A stretch of DNA of 64,000 nucleotides from Streptomyces kaniharaensis (GCF_009569385.1 NZ_WBOF01000001.1:4329501-4393500); one strand, 5' to 3'; positions 1 through 8,114 are shown, numbered from the stretch's first letter. The notes: generated by a model not told the origin, from the letters alone. Translations and numbers: made by a program.

Positions 1-1
1 G

Positions 2-928
2 GTCGTCGTCGGGAACGGGAACGTCGCCGTCGACATCGCGCGCATCCTGCTCACCGACCCGGACCGGCTCGCCGCCACCGACATCGCCGACCACGCCCTC
101 GCGGCGCTGCGCCGCAGCCGGGTGCGGGAGGTCGTACTGCTCGCCCGGCGCGGGCCCGAGCAGGCGGCGTGGACGCGGCCCGAGTTCCTCGCGCTGCGCC
201 AACTGCCTGGCGTGGACGTGGTGGTGGACGACCACCCGGAGGTGCGGGCGGCGATCGGGACGGCGGCACCGGACTCGCGCGCGGCGCTGCTCGCCGGGCT
301 GCCGCTGGAGCGGTTCGACGGCGAGGCGGAGCCGGGCCCGGGGCGGCGGATCGTGCTGCGCTTCCTGTCCGCGCCGACGGCGCTGACGGGGCATGGCCGT
401 GTGGCAGCCGTCTCCGTCGGCCGGACCACACTCGCCGGTGAGCGCGCCGAACCCACCGGCGAGGAGGACGTGATCCGGGCCGGCCTGGTCGTCCGCTCCA
501 TAGGCCACCGGGGCGTCCCGGTGCCGGGCCTCCCGTTCGACGAGGCGGCGGCCACCATCACCCACCGCGGGGGCCGCGTGGTCGACCCGTCCACCGGGCG
601 CGCCCTGACCGGTGCGTACGTGGTCGGCTGGGCCAAGCGCGGCCCCTCCGGCGGCATCGGCGCCAACCGCGCCTGCGCCCGCGAGACGGCTGACGCCCTC
701 CTCGACGACGCCATCGCCCGCGCCCTCCCCACCCCGTCGGGCACCCGCAAGGACTTCGACCGCCTCGTCCGCCGGCGGCGCCCCGACGCCGTCGGCCTGA
801 AGGAACTACGAGCCGTCGACCGCACCGAACGCGCCCGAGGCGAATCCCAAGGCCGCCCCCGGGTGAAACTCGCCACGGTGCCGGAACTCCTGGCAGCCGG
901 GCGGCGGCGGGGAAGTAGGCGGGGCTAG
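2..928 (+). CDS. Ferredoxin-NADP reductase (adrenodoxin-reductase type), C-terminal part
   Basis: The reading frame is open from base 2, so the gene begins left of the window and only its last 308 codons are present. The first residues, VVVGNGNVAVDIARILL, are the second Rossmann (NADPH-binding) GxGxxA/V motif of FprA/adrenodoxin-reductase-like flavoproteins. Near the C-terminus, VVRSIGHRGVPVPGLPFD and GAYVVGWAKRGPSGGIGANR are the family's FAD-contacting closing motifs. Such enzymes pass electrons between NADPH and ferredoxin, often for P450s. The start codon, FAD-binding N-terminus and upstream neighbours are outside the window, so operon membership cannot be judged. Downstream lies a palindrome-rich non-coding stretch. 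Confidence 0.9.
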   Translation, partial: VVVGNGNVAVDIARILLTDPDRLAATDIADHALAALRRSRVREVVLLARRGPEQAAWTRPEFLALRQLPGVDVVVDDHPEVRAAIGTAAPDSRAALLAGLPLERFDGEAEPGPGRRIVLRFLSAPTALTGHGRVAAVSVGRTTLAGERAEPTGEEDVIRAGLVVRSIGHRGVPVPGLPFDEAAATITHRGGRVVDPSTGRALTGAYVVGWAKRGPSGGIGANRACARETADALLDDAIARALPTPSGTRKDFDRLVRRRRPDAVGLKELRAVDRTERARGESQGRPRVKLATVPELLAAGRRRGSRRG

Positions 929-1239
929 GCGGGTAGGGCCGGGGCGAATATGTAGGGCGGTCTACATAGTTGCAACGGGGCCGCGCACCTGGCCGGCCTA
1001 CGTGTGCCCAGGCTCCCTCCCGCTGGGTCCCCTTCCTGCAGGGTCGCCCGGCGCACCCCGGGCGGCCCTGCAGGAAGGGCGCGCAGGAGGTCGGCCCGTC
1101 CGACTTCCTGCGCGGCAGCCGGTCTGCCGGTGGTGGAAAATATGTAGGCCGGTCTACTTATGTGTGCACAGGCCGAGATGCCGAGATGTCGGCGCTATAC
1201 GCGCCATCCTGGACAGGGCGCACAGGAAGTCGGCCCAGT
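929..1239. repeat. Left part of a palindrome array next to the IS element
   Basis: No gene is seen in these 311 bases; they are packed with inverted repeats. Two copies of a TATGTAG-N6-CTAC(A/T)TA palindrome lie at 949-968 and 1141-1160. A 22-bp stem with one G.T pair and a 6-nt loop lies at 1030-1079. A 14-bp stem (GCGCAGGAGGTCGG with its complement, one mismatch, 5-nt loop) lies at 1081-1113. The left half of a third hairpin (1220-1232) is cut by the IS. The same two palindrome types recur right of the element, so this was one array before insertion. Its role is unknown; multi-copy operator sites or a palindromic intergenic repeat family are both possible. Confidence 0.75.
1233..1239. repeat. 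Target-site duplication of the IS, left copy
   Basis: GCCCAGT stands immediately outside the left terminal inverted repeat and recurs in the same orientation at 3041-3047 just outside the right one. Removing the element and one copy restores a hairpin with 13-bp arms (GCACAGGAAGTCG and CGACTTCCTGTGC) and GCCCAGT as its loop. Confidence 0.88.
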
Positions 1240-3040
1240 GACTCTGCTGGCGAAGTATTTGATCTAGGTCAGGCCGTCGTTGCGATGCCGTGTTGGGTGC
1301 ATAGCGCGTGGATGCGGGTGGGGCGGCGATCTGATCTGGTGGTGGTGTCGTAGTGGGCGCCGAGTCGGCGGATGTTGATCGCGATGCCGATGAGAACGTT
1401 CTGGAGGTGGGTTTTGGCGAGGCCCCGATAGCGGGAACGCCGCAGACCTGGGCCTCGGACTGCTTGAGAGACGGTGCCTTCGATCCCGGCGCGGACCCGG
1501 TAGGTCTCGCGCCATTCGGGACTGTCCTGTTCGGTCTGCATCCGCATCCGGGCCGTGTGGATCGGTTCGGGATGGATCTCCAGGCTCCGGCCGAGGTGGG
1601 GGGCGGAGGAGGTGCACTGGGCGCGGATGGGGCAGGGCCTGCAGTGCGCGCGGGAGAAAGCAACGCGGATCAGGCCGTTCTTCTTCGGCCGCATGGAGAT
1701 GCTGGTGGCCCCGGCGGGACAGCGGGTGACGCCTGCCTGCCAGTCGACGTGGAAGTCCTTGGGGGTGAACGTGCCGTTGTGGGCGCCTCGGCCGGTCTGA
1801 ATGGTGACGGGCGCGATGAGGGTGATGCCGCGCTCCAGGGACGCGCCGATGTTCGCCCCGGTGGGGTAGCCGGAGTCCGTCAGGTGCTCACCCGGCTTCA
1901 GGTCCCGGTCGATGAGTTTGTCCTGGATGGGGGTGGTGGCGCTGACGTCGGGTTCGGTGGCGCAGGTGGTGTGGACGTCGGTGACCAGGTTGGGTAAGTC
2001 CTCGTCGCAGGACTCGGTCAGGTGGCCCTTGGAGCCGGTCCACTCCACGCTGTCTGCGCCGGGCGTGCCCTTGGTGCTATAGCGGGCGTCGATCTCGTGG
2101 GGCGAGCGGATGCGCTGTGCCGACGGCGGCAGTTCCCTGGTGTCCCGGTAGCGCAGTTGGCCGGTGCCGGTGGCCTCGAAGTGCTGATCCCACAGCTCGC
2201 GCATGATTTTGACCTGCGGGAGGTCGTTCATCCACCCGGCGGTGGCATCCGCGTCGATGGCGGCGATCAGGCTCTGGCCGTCGGCGCCGATCTGCTCGGC
2301 GAGCCTGGCGGCCGAGGCGTTCTTTCGGCGCAGGAGCCTACTGGTCTCGACCTTGCGGCCGTAGCGCTCGTCCCAGCCGGGCCCGAGCAGCGGCACGATC
2401 AGGCCGGGGCTGGTGCGGGCGATCTCCTCCAGGGCCGCGCGCAGGGCCTCCCCCAGGCACTCGATGCGGTTCAGCCTGCGCACGCACGCCAGGACGTGAG
2501 TCGAGTCGGTGCGCTGCCGCCCGCCCGAGCGCACCAGGCCGGCGGCCTTCAAACGCTCCAGCATCAGCGACAGCAGGGCATCAGCCCGATCGCCGGACGC
2601 CAGACGGGCGCGGAACTCGCACAACACGCTGGCATCGAAACCGGTGTACTCCAGCTCCAGCCCCAGCGCGTACTTCCAGGAGATCCGATCGGCCACCGCG
2701 ACCGCGGCGTCCCGGTCGGAGAGGTTGTGCAGGAACTGCAGGACCGTGACCATCACCAGCAGGGCCGGCGAGATACCGGGCCGCCCCAGGTCCGCGTACA
2801 TCTCCTCGAACTCCCCCGCGGTGAAGTCCTCGTCGCTGAACAACGGGCCCAGCGCGTCCCGCACCCGCATCTCATCGGTCCCACCCGGATGAACCCTACG
2901 AGCCAACGCCGCAGTCTCCGCCGGAATCCCATACGCCCCCACAGGCCGAAGCACAACCACCCCTACAAACAGCCAACCCACCCCAACCGACAGGCACTTA
3001 CTGTCCCACACCCACCCCCAGCGACTTCGCCAGCAGAGTC
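1240..3040 (-). mobile_element. IS1182-family insertion sequence, complete, 1801 bp
   Basis: The element is bounded by a perfect 17-bp terminal inverted repeat, GACTCTGCTGGCGAAGT at 1240-1256 and its complement at 3024-3040. It carries one transposase gene read leftward. A 7-bp direct repeat, GCCCAGT, flanks both ends. Intact ends, an intact transposase and an undegraded duplication suggest recent, possibly active, insertion. The family call rests on the transposase. The target was the loop of a palindrome belonging to a local repeat array, which suggests that secondary structure guides target choice. Confidence 0.9.
1269..2954 (-). CDS. IS1182-family DDE transposase
   Basis: Transposase of the surrounding element, expected to cut and join its 17-bp terminal repeats. 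The N-terminal region (AALLVMVTVLQF-like helix, then DRISWKYALGLELEYTGFDAS and LCEFRARL) is the IS1182-type DNA-binding domain. The catalytic acidic residues probably lie in LRTDSTHVLA, in HLTDSGYPTGANI and in the late helix RAGIEGTVSQAV, giving a DDE core. I chose the GTG at 2954 because it follows a GTAGGGG sequence and leaves the protein (561 aa) at normal family length. The frame stays open upstream to 3011, still inside the element. No frameshift is visible. Confidence 0.88.
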   Translation of the reverse strand: MLRPVGAYGIPAETAALARRVHPGGTDEMRVRDALGPLFSDEDFTAGEFEEMYADLGRPGISPALLVMVTVLQFLHNLSDRDAAVAVADRISWKYALGLELEYTGFDASVLCEFRARLASGDRADALLSLMLERLKAAGLVRSGGRQRTDSTHVLACVRRLNRIECLGEALRAALEEIARTSPGLIVPLLGPGWDERYGRKVETSRLLRRKNASAARLAEQIGADGQSLIAAIDADATAGWMNDLPQVKIMRELWDQHFEATGTGQLRYRDTRELPPSAQRIRSPHEIDARYSTKGTPGADSVEWTGSKGHLTESCDEDLPNLVTDVHTTCATEPDVSATTPIQDKLIDRDLKPGEHLTDSGYPTGANIGASLERGITLIAPVTIQTGRGAHNGTFTPKDFHVDWQAGVTRCPAGATSISMRPKKNGLIRVAFSRAHCRPCPIRAQCTSSAPHLGRSLEIHPEPIHTARMRMQTEQDSPEWRETYRVRAGIEGTVSQAVRGPGLRRSRYRGLAKTHLQNVLIGIAINIRRLGAHYDTTTRSDRRPTRIHALCTQHGIATTA

Positions 3041-3386
3041 GCCCAGTCGACTTCCTGTGCAGCCGCGCCTAGCCAAAACAAGAAATCTATAGATCGGTCT
3101 ACTGATTGGTCTGGCCCGTCGACCTCCTGCGCGACGGTGGCGCTCGATCGCCGTGAGAATATGTAGGTCGGTCTACAGGCCAACGCAGGCGCTCGGTGCT
3201 CGGCGAGCGTGCGCAGGAAGTCGGGCCCGCCGACTTCCTGCGCGGCGCAGGCTGGTGGCCAGCTGCCAAGTAGACCGGTCTACATAATTCTCCGGCCCCG
3301 CAGGCTGACGCTGCGCCGCCTGGTTGACGCGGCCGTGTCCCGGTATGGGTGGGTTGCGTTGGGTGGGTGTGAGTAGTCCTGGGGTG
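3041..3386. repeat. Right part of the palindrome array with IS target duplication
   Basis: The stretch starts with the right copy of the 7-bp target duplication (3041-3047) and the right arm of the interrupted hairpin (3048-3060). TATGTAG/CTACATA-type palindromes follow at 3086-3105, 3160-3179 and 3269-3288. The last contains a perfect 14-bp palindrome, GTAGACCGGTCTAC (3270-3283). A perfect 14-bp stem with a 5-nt loop (GCGCAGGAAGTCGG, GCCCG, CCGACTTCCTGCGC) lies at 3211-3243, and a lone right half-arm at 3120-3132. No gene is seen before the small frame beginning near 3387. TetR-type regulators bind sites resembling the TAG-N6-CTA repeats, but no TetR gene is in the window. Confidence 0.75.
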
Positions 3387-3614
3387 ATGCCGGCTCCGCG
3401 TCGGCGATCGAGTGAGGAAACGTTCCTGCAACCTCCGGAGCGGCCCCAACAGCCTCAGCGGCTGCAACGGCCGCAGTGGCGTCCGCCGGAGTCTGATCCG
3501 GAGGTGCCGATCTACGCCGAGTTGGCGCGGCTGTGGCAGGAGGCCGGTCGGGCGGTGCCCGGGGTGCCGGATCCGGCGTGGGAGAGTCTGGCCAGTTCGC
3601 CCGGGGGCACATGA
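3387..3614 (+). CDS. Small hypothetical protein
   Basis: A possible 75-residue protein beginning MPAPRRRSSEETF, with a Pro/Gln/Arg-rich front half and an ordered-looking end (IYAELARLWQEAGRAVPG, then PDPAWESLA). I have seen similar tails in small streptomycete proteins without assigned function. The ATG follows a GGGGTG stretch that could serve as a weak ribosome binding site; the frame is open further upstream to 3324. Third-position GC is lower than in neighbouring genes and there is no identifiable domain, so this may be a laterally acquired or non-genuine gene. It lies between the palindrome array and a convergent methyltransferase gene. Confidence 0.35.
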   Translation: MPAPRRRSSEETFLQPPERPQQPQRLQRPQWRPPESDPEVPIYAELARLWQEAGRAVPGVPDPAWESLASSPGGT

Positions 3615-3623
3615 CGCTCGAGG

Positions 3624-3663
3624 GCTGCCAACGGCTGTCAACGGCAGCCAACGGCAGCCAACG
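3624..3663. repeat. Four tandem copies of a 10-bp unit
   Basis: Four head-to-tail copies of a GC(T/A)GCCAACG-like decamer just after the small hypothetical gene. It is part of a 188-base gap before the methyltransferase gene and has no other recognisable content. Confidence 0.6.
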
Positions 3664-3802
3664 GCCGGTCGGGCGTGCAGGGTGCTTGCACGCCGGGCTC
3701 TTGCGGGAAGCCCGCGTGGTCCATTGTCGTGGCGGACGGAGAGGTGGTCCGGCGCTGAAACGGGCGAGGCCGTCCATAGCCCCAGGCCGGCCCTGGGGGG
3801 AT

Positions 3803-4657
3803 TCACTCCTGCGGCTTGACGGCGGTGTGGACGTACCAGGCGACGTACTCGCGGACGTCGTACATCTCCACCGTGGAGCGGAGGTTGAGCCACCGTGCCG
3901 GGTCGCCGAAGCGGCGCAGCACGGCCCACGGCAGCCAGAAGTACGCGTGCACCGCCTCCGTCGTGGGCAGGTAGTACGGCGTCGCGTCCAGCGCCTCCTC
4001 CACCTCGAACCCGGCTTCGGTGAGCAGTTGCGGCAGGTTCCGGGCGTGGTAGATCTTGGCGCCCGTCATCACCATCGCGTCCAGGTACGGTTCGAGCAAC
4101 GCCCGTTCCCGCGGCGCCATTTCGTCCAGCGGCACGGTGCTCATCGGGCCGAGCAGCACCAGTCGGCCGCCGGGGCGCAGCACTCGGTGGAACTCGGCGA
4201 GGGCGCGCGGTGGATCGTAGGAGTGGACCAGCGTCTCCATCGAGTAGGCGCCGTCGAACGTGCCGTCGGGGAACGGAAGTTGGTGGTAGTCGCCCCACGT
4301 GAAGCTGGTCCGCTGCGCCAACCCGGTGCGGGTGCTCAGTCGGCGGGCCTCGGCCACGTGGAAGTCCAGCACGTCGACCCCGGTGATCGCCAGCCCGAAC
4401 CGGTCCGCCATCGCCCGCGCCACCACCCCTGCCCCGGAGCCCGCGTCCAGCACCCGGGCGTCCGCCGGGAGCGCCAGTTTGCGGCCCAGCACGTCCTCCA
4501 GCTGTCGCTGCGCCCGCCAGAGCCGCCACTTGGACTGCCCCGGCTCGGTCCACCCCCAGTGCCGGGCGTTGCGTGCCACCCGGGTGTAGAACAGCCGGCT
4601 CCCCGGGCGGCCGTAGACCCGGCGCAGCCCGGCGAGATCGAGTTCCTGAGCGCCCAT
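3803..4657 (-). CDS. Class I SAM-dependent methyltransferase
   Basis: A 284-residue cytoplasmic methyltransferase. Motif I is VLDAGSGAGVVA at residues 69-80, the acidic ribose-binding position is in TGVDVLDFHVA, and the post-motif region FDGAYSMETLVHSYD and LRPGGRLVLLGPMS are typical of UbiE/sterol C24-type Methyltransf_11 proteins. The substrate cannot be told from sequence; the C-terminal part (YYLPTTEAVHAYFW, RWLNLRSTVEMYD) resembles small-molecule or lipid methyltransferases. It is the last of three leftward genes (GntR regulator, broken PucR-like gene, this gene), 115 bases after the PucR-like frame. An inverted repeat at 4733-4754 lies in that gap, so it may have its own promoter. Confidence 0.8.
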   Translation of the reverse strand: MGAQELDLAGLRRVYGRPGSRLFYTRVARNARHWGWTEPGQSKWRLWRAQRQLEDVLGRKLALPADARVLDAGSGAGVVARAMADRFGLAITGVDVLDFHVAEARRLSTRTGLAQRTSFTWGDYHQLPFPDGTFDGAYSMETLVHSYDPPRALAEFHRVLRPGGRLVLLGPMSTVPLDEMAPRERALLEPYLDAMVMTGAKIYHARNLPQLLTEAGFEVEEALDATPYYLPTTEAVHAYFWLPWAVLRRFGDPARWLNLRSTVEMYDVREYVAWYVHTAVKPQE

Positions 4658-4732
4658 GCGGACAAGCTAGCCCCGCGCCCCGGGCACGGACTCGCGCGCC
4701 ACGCACGGGGCTCGGTCCTGCGACAAGCAGAA

Positions 4733-4754
4733 CGGCTGATTGGCCGATCAGCCG
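4733..4754. terminator. Inverted repeat, 8-bp arms
   Basis: CGGCTGAT, six bases, ATCAGCCG: perfect 8-bp arms between the end of the PucR-like frame and the methyltransferase start. It could be a weak terminator for the former or an operator for the latter. Confidence 0.4.
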
Positions 4755-4772
4755 ACAGTCGGGACACGGCGC

Positions 4773-5724
4773 CTACAGCGGCGGCTGCTCCGGCTGGTTC
4801 AGCAGCCGTGCCCCCATCGCTGCCGTCTCCAGCGTGAAGCGCTGCAACGCATCCGACAAGTCGTATCCGGTCAACGCCTTGGTCCGCTCCAGCCGGTAGC
4901 CGAGCGTCCGCATACTCGGCCCCAGCCGGCGTGCCGCCTCCGCGTTCACGTACGCCGCCTCGGCCTGCACGGCGATCGTGTCCAGCAGCGGACGTGCCCC
5001 GCGCCGCGCCTCCTCGCGGCTGCGCAGCACCCCGCTCGCCTGCGAGTGCCGGCGGCCCGTCGCCACCCGCAGCACCGGCCGGTATCCCGGGCCGGGTTGG
5101 AGCGTCAGCTCCGCGAACGCCTCCAGTGCCGCCCGCTCGCTGTCCGGGGCGATGCGCACCAGCCGGCCGTCGTCGCTCGCCGAACCGACCCGCCGGCTCG
5201 CGCCCGACCCGGTGCGCCAGCCGATGCACGTCCGCGTACGGGCCGTCGCCCGCCACCACCGCCACCGCGTACGCGCCTGCCGGCCGCAGCCCGAACCGCT
5301 CCGCCCGATCGGCCGGCGCCCCGAGATCGCTGCCGCCGTGCAGCAGGTCGTCGATGAACTCCCGTCGTGCCGTCTCCTCCTGGCGGACCGCCATCCGCTG
5401 CGCCCGCTCGCGGCCCTCGCCCAGTGCGGCCAGCGCGGCATCGGTCGCCGCCAGCACGGCCTCGCCCATCCTGCACAGTTCGCCGGTGCTGCCCGCGGAC
5501 GCGATCCCCGGCAGTGTGTGCCACGCCCGCCGGGCCGCCGCCAGGCAGTGCGCGACCACCTCGAGCAGCCCGAACCCGGCCTCGGCACAGTGCTCGCCGA
5601 GCTGCCGCACGCTCTCCAGCTGGGCCCGGCGCAGCAGCCTCCCGGTGCGGGAGGCGTCGGCGAGCAGGTCGAGGTCGCGCGCGGTCAGTTCGGCGGGTGT
5701 GTCGTGCTCGTCCCCCGCCGTCAT
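4773..5724 (-). pseudogene. PucR-family helix-turn-helix regulator, frame-disrupted
   Basis: Two overlapping reading frames together make one PucR-type regulator. The upstream frame, from the ATG at 5724, gives LTARDLDLLADASRTG through RREFIDDLLHGGSDLG to PYADVHRLAHRVGREPAGRFGE. The downstream frame takes over near 5165-5195 with ASDDGRLVRIAPDSERAALEAF and runs to the C-terminal HTH_30 helix (YVNAEAARRLGPSMRTLGYRLER) and stop at 4773. Neither frame alone is complete. In the downstream half, VLRSREEAR runs directly into RGARPLLDTIAV; relatives as I remember them carry about 50 further residues there, so an in-frame deletion is also likely. The gene is probably inactive. It lies 49 bases after the GntR gene on the same strand. 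Confidence 0.75.
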
Positions 5725-5773
5725 CGTGTGTGGTGTCGTCCCCCGTGACCGGCGCGGAACTTCAGCGGGATCC

Positions 5774-6568
5774 TTACAGCCCGTAGGGTTGCGGGCCGGG
5801 CTGGGCGCCGTCCTGGCGCGACTCGCGGAAGTTCAGCACGAAGCGGGCGCTGCTGCCGTCGATCCGCCGCCGTACGTACAGCGCCGGGGTGCCGTCCGGG
5901 GTGCAGCTCACGCCCTCGCGCACCAGCAGCGGTGTGCCCGCCGGGACGCCCAGCAGCTCGGCGTCGGCCAGGTCGGCGCCGATCGCGCCGAACGCCCGCC
6001 AGTCGTACTCCAGCTCCACCCCGGCCGCCCGGGCCAGGTCCAACACCAGGTTGCCGGGGCGGCCCGGACGCACCAGGTCCGCCGGCAGCGGCCCGAACGG
6101 CATCCAGTAGCTGCACGCCGCCCGCGCCCTGCCGCCGAGGCGGATCACGGTGTCCACCCGGGACAGCTCCGCCGTCTCCCGGCCCAGCTGGCGGGCCGCC
6201 TCCTCGTCCTCCGGCGACCCGGCCACCGGCGGGGCGCCCACCACGAACTCGCCGTCGTCGGCGTCGGGCAGGGCGCTGTGCACGCTGCCCAGGTCGAACC
6301 GCTGGCTGCGCGGATCCACCGCGATCGACACCCGCACCGCCGGCGGGCGGACGAACGTCCCGACCCCGCGCCGGATCTCCACCACGGCGGCGCGCTCCAG
6401 CTCCGCCACCGCCTGCCGCACGGTGAGCCGGTTTACGCCGAACTCCGCGCTCAGCTCCGGCTCGCTCGGCAGCCGCGCACCCGCCGGGTACGTGCCGGCG
6501 TCGATCCGCTCCTGAAGCTGCCGGGCCAGGCGGCGGTAGAGGGGGGTGCTGGGAGGATTCGTCGCCAC
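5774..6568 (-). CDS. GntR-family regulator with UTRA domain (HutC subfamily)
   Basis: A 264-residue transcription factor. The N-terminal winged helix (TPLYRRLARQLQERIDAGTY, LPSEPELSAEFGVNRLTVRQA, then GVGTFV) is classic GntR. The C-terminal half (LSRVDTVIRLGGRARAACSY through LVREGVSCTPDGTPALYVRR) is a UTRA ligand-binding fold. I chose the GTG at 6568, preceded by AGGATCGG; the frame is open further upstream without a good ribosome binding site. It diverges from the tyrosine phosphatase gene, and a perfect 20-bp palindrome lies between them. The likely job is ligand-responsive repression of that phosphatase and perhaps of itself. The ligand is unknown. Confidence 0.85.
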   Translation of the reverse strand: MATNPPSTPLYRRLARQLQERIDAGTYPAGARLPSEPELSAEFGVNRLTVRQAVAELERAAVVEIRRGVGTFVRPPAVRVSIAVDPRSQRFDLGSVHSALPDADDGEFVVGAPPVAGSPEDEEAARQLGRETAELSRVDTVIRLGGRARAACSYWMPFGPLPADLVRPGRPGNLVLDLARAAGVELEYDWRAFGAIGADLADAELLGVPAGTPLLVREGVSCTPDGTPALYVRRRIDGSSARFVLNFRESRQDGAQPGPQPYGL

Positions 6569-6715
6569 ACGCCCGATCCTACGGAGCGCGCCCGACCCGA
6601 CGGAGCCCCGGGCGTGACCCGCCCCACCTCTCAGGTCGACGATTCCCACCTGCAGAGGTGGGATGGAGGGAAGCGCACGAGCCGGGGCTTGCCCGCGACC
6701 CCTCGAAGCCGCTAC

Positions 6716-6735
6716 ACATCTAGACGTCTAGATGT
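6716..6735. promoter_or_regulatory. Perfect 20-bp palindrome, candidate GntR operator
   Basis: ACATCTAGAC followed by its exact complement GTCTAGATGT, centred 50 bases upstream of the phosphatase ATG and 157 bases from the GntR GTG. The TCTAGAC/GTCTAGA core fits the symmetric sites of HutC-type GntR proteins. Confidence 0.65.
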
Positions 6736-6775
6736 CCTGTCCCGGCCCCGTGCGGCTCCACCCGAAAGGCCTCGC

Positions 6776-7537
6776 ATGTCCCTGGTCAACTTCCGTGACC
6801 CCGCCCTCCTCGGCGACCCCGACGGCCGACGGGTCCGTCCCGGCGTGCTCTACCGCTCCGCCCAGCCGTTCCCGGCCGCCGACGCCGCGACCGTCGCCCA
6901 GCTGCGAGCCTGCGACATCCGCACGATCGTCGACCTGCGCGACACCTTCGAGACCGACCCCGCCGACTGGGCCGCCGCCGAAGCCGCCGGCATCGCCGTC
7001 GTCGCCGCCCCGGTCAACCCCGCCACCGACGGCCTCGCCGAACGGATGCGCACCATGACCACGGCCGCCGACCTCGGCCACTTCTACGTGCTGATGGCCG
7101 AGTCCGCCCCCGCGGCCGTCGTCGCCGCCGTCGAGGCCGCGGCCCGCCCGGGCGCCGTCCTGCTGCACTGCGCCGCCGGCAAGGACCGTACGGGCCTGCT
7201 CACCGCGCTGCTGCTGGACCTGCTGGACGTCCCCGCCGACCGCATCGTCGCCGACTACGTCCGGACCGCCGACGCTCTCCCGGAGATCTTCGCCGGCCTG
7301 GCCGAGCGCCACCGCACCGCCCTCAACGGCCACCGCGACGTGACCATCCCGGCCCCCCTCCTGCAGGCGCCGGCCGAGGCGATGGCCGTCTTCCTCGACC
7401 AGGTCCGCACCCGCCACGGCGGCGCCGCCTCGTTCCTCCCCGCCTGCGGCGTCACCCCGGAGATCCTGACCGCCTTCCTCGCCAAGGCCGCCGCCGAGGC
7501 CGGACACGGGCTGATCGGTGCCCAGGTCATGCTCTGA
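6776..7537 (+). CDS. Tyrosine-protein phosphatase (Y_phosphatase3 family)
   Basis: A 253-residue cytosolic phosphatase. The active-site P-loop is LLHCAAGKDRTG (C-x5-R), preceded by the general-acid region around VVAAPVNPATDG. The N-terminal RRVRPGVLYRSAQPF is typical of the streptomycete family that is often annotated as protein-tyrosine or phosphoinositide phosphatase. The ATG at 6776 follows CGAAAGGCC. It diverges from the GntR/UTRA gene and has a palindrome just upstream, so its transcription is probably under that regulator. The physiological substrate cannot be told. No signal peptide or membrane segment is seen. Confidence 0.85.
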   Translation: MSLVNFRDPALLGDPDGRRVRPGVLYRSAQPFPAADAATVAQLRACDIRTIVDLRDTFETDPADWAAAEAAGIAVVAAPVNPATDGLAERMRTMTTAADLGHFYVLMAESAPAAVVAAVEAAARPGAVLLHCAAGKDRTGLLTALLLDLLDVPADRIVADYVRTADALPEIFAGLAERHRTALNGHRDVTIPAPLLQAPAEAMAVFLDQVRTRHGGAASFLPACGVTPEILTAFLAKAAAEAGHGLIGAQVML

Positions 7538-7658
7538 TCCCCTGATCGCGTGACATCCCCTGAGCCCGTGATCCCCTGGGCCCGTTAATTCCGTTGCGAC
7601 AGCCCGGTCGTCCTGGCAACGTCCGTTCCACCAACACGAGGCCGGGGCGACCACCCAC

Positions 7659-8114
7659 ATGACCATCTACTTCTACGACGCCGACGAGATCCCCTACGGC
7701 TGCTTCTCCAACTTCTCCGCCCACGGCGTGGAGCTGGACGGCCGCCACTGGCCGACCGCCGAACACTACTTCCAGGCCCAGAAGTTCGCCGGCACCAGGC
7801 ACGTCGAGGCGATCCTCCGGGCGCCCACGCCGCTGCGCGCCTCCCAGCTGGGCCGCGAGCGCACGAGGCCGCTGCGGCGCGACTGGGAGCACGTGAAGGA
7901 CGACGTGATGCGACGCGTCGTGGAGGCCAAGTTCCGTACCCACGCGGACATCCGGGCGGTGCTGCTCTCCACCGGCACCGAGGAGCTGGTGGAGAACACC
8001 GGCGGCGACCACTACTGGGGCCGCGGCCGCACCGGGAAGGGCCGGAACATGCTCGGCAGGATCCTGATGCGCACCCGCCACCGCCTGGCCGCCGAGGGGG
8101 AGCCGGCCCGGTGA
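7659..8114 (+). CDS. NADAR-domain N-glycosidase (YbiA-like)
   Basis: A 151-residue single-domain NADAR protein. Diagnostic elements are YGCFSNFSAHGVELDG, WPTAEHYFQAQKF, RDWEHVKDDVMRRVVEAKF, LLSTGTEELVENT and HYWGRGRTGKGRNMLGRILM. Known NADAR proteins cleave N-glycosidic bonds, either of riboflavin-pathway intermediates (YbiA) or of ADP-ribose attached to guanine. It overlaps the DUF4291 gene by four bases (GTGA), so the two are translationally coupled and probably work together. The preceding gap (7538-7658) holds its promoter. Confidence 0.88.
   Translation: MTIYFYDADEIPYGCFSNFSAHGVELDGRHWPTAEHYFQAQKFAGTRHVEAILRAPTPLRASQLGRERTRPLRRDWEHVKDDVMRRVVEAKFRTHADIRAVLLSTGTEELVENTGGDHYWGRGRTGKGRNMLGRILMRTRHRLAAEGEPAR

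Noticed and set aside
970..1353. Open frames in the palindrome region left of the IS
   Set aside because: They consist of repeat-derived sequence, cross the IS end and have no ribosome binding site or homology I can recognise.
1220..3060. A 37-bp terminal inverted repeat for the IS
   Set aside because: The outer 13 bases on each side are arms of the target hairpin and the 7-bp middle is in direct orientation; the true IS repeat is 17 bp.
4931..6700. A very long open frame on the plus strand leading into the phosphatase gene
   Set aside because: It runs antisense through the PucR-like and GntR genes with Pro/Arg/Ala-rich noise; only the part from 6776 is a real protein.
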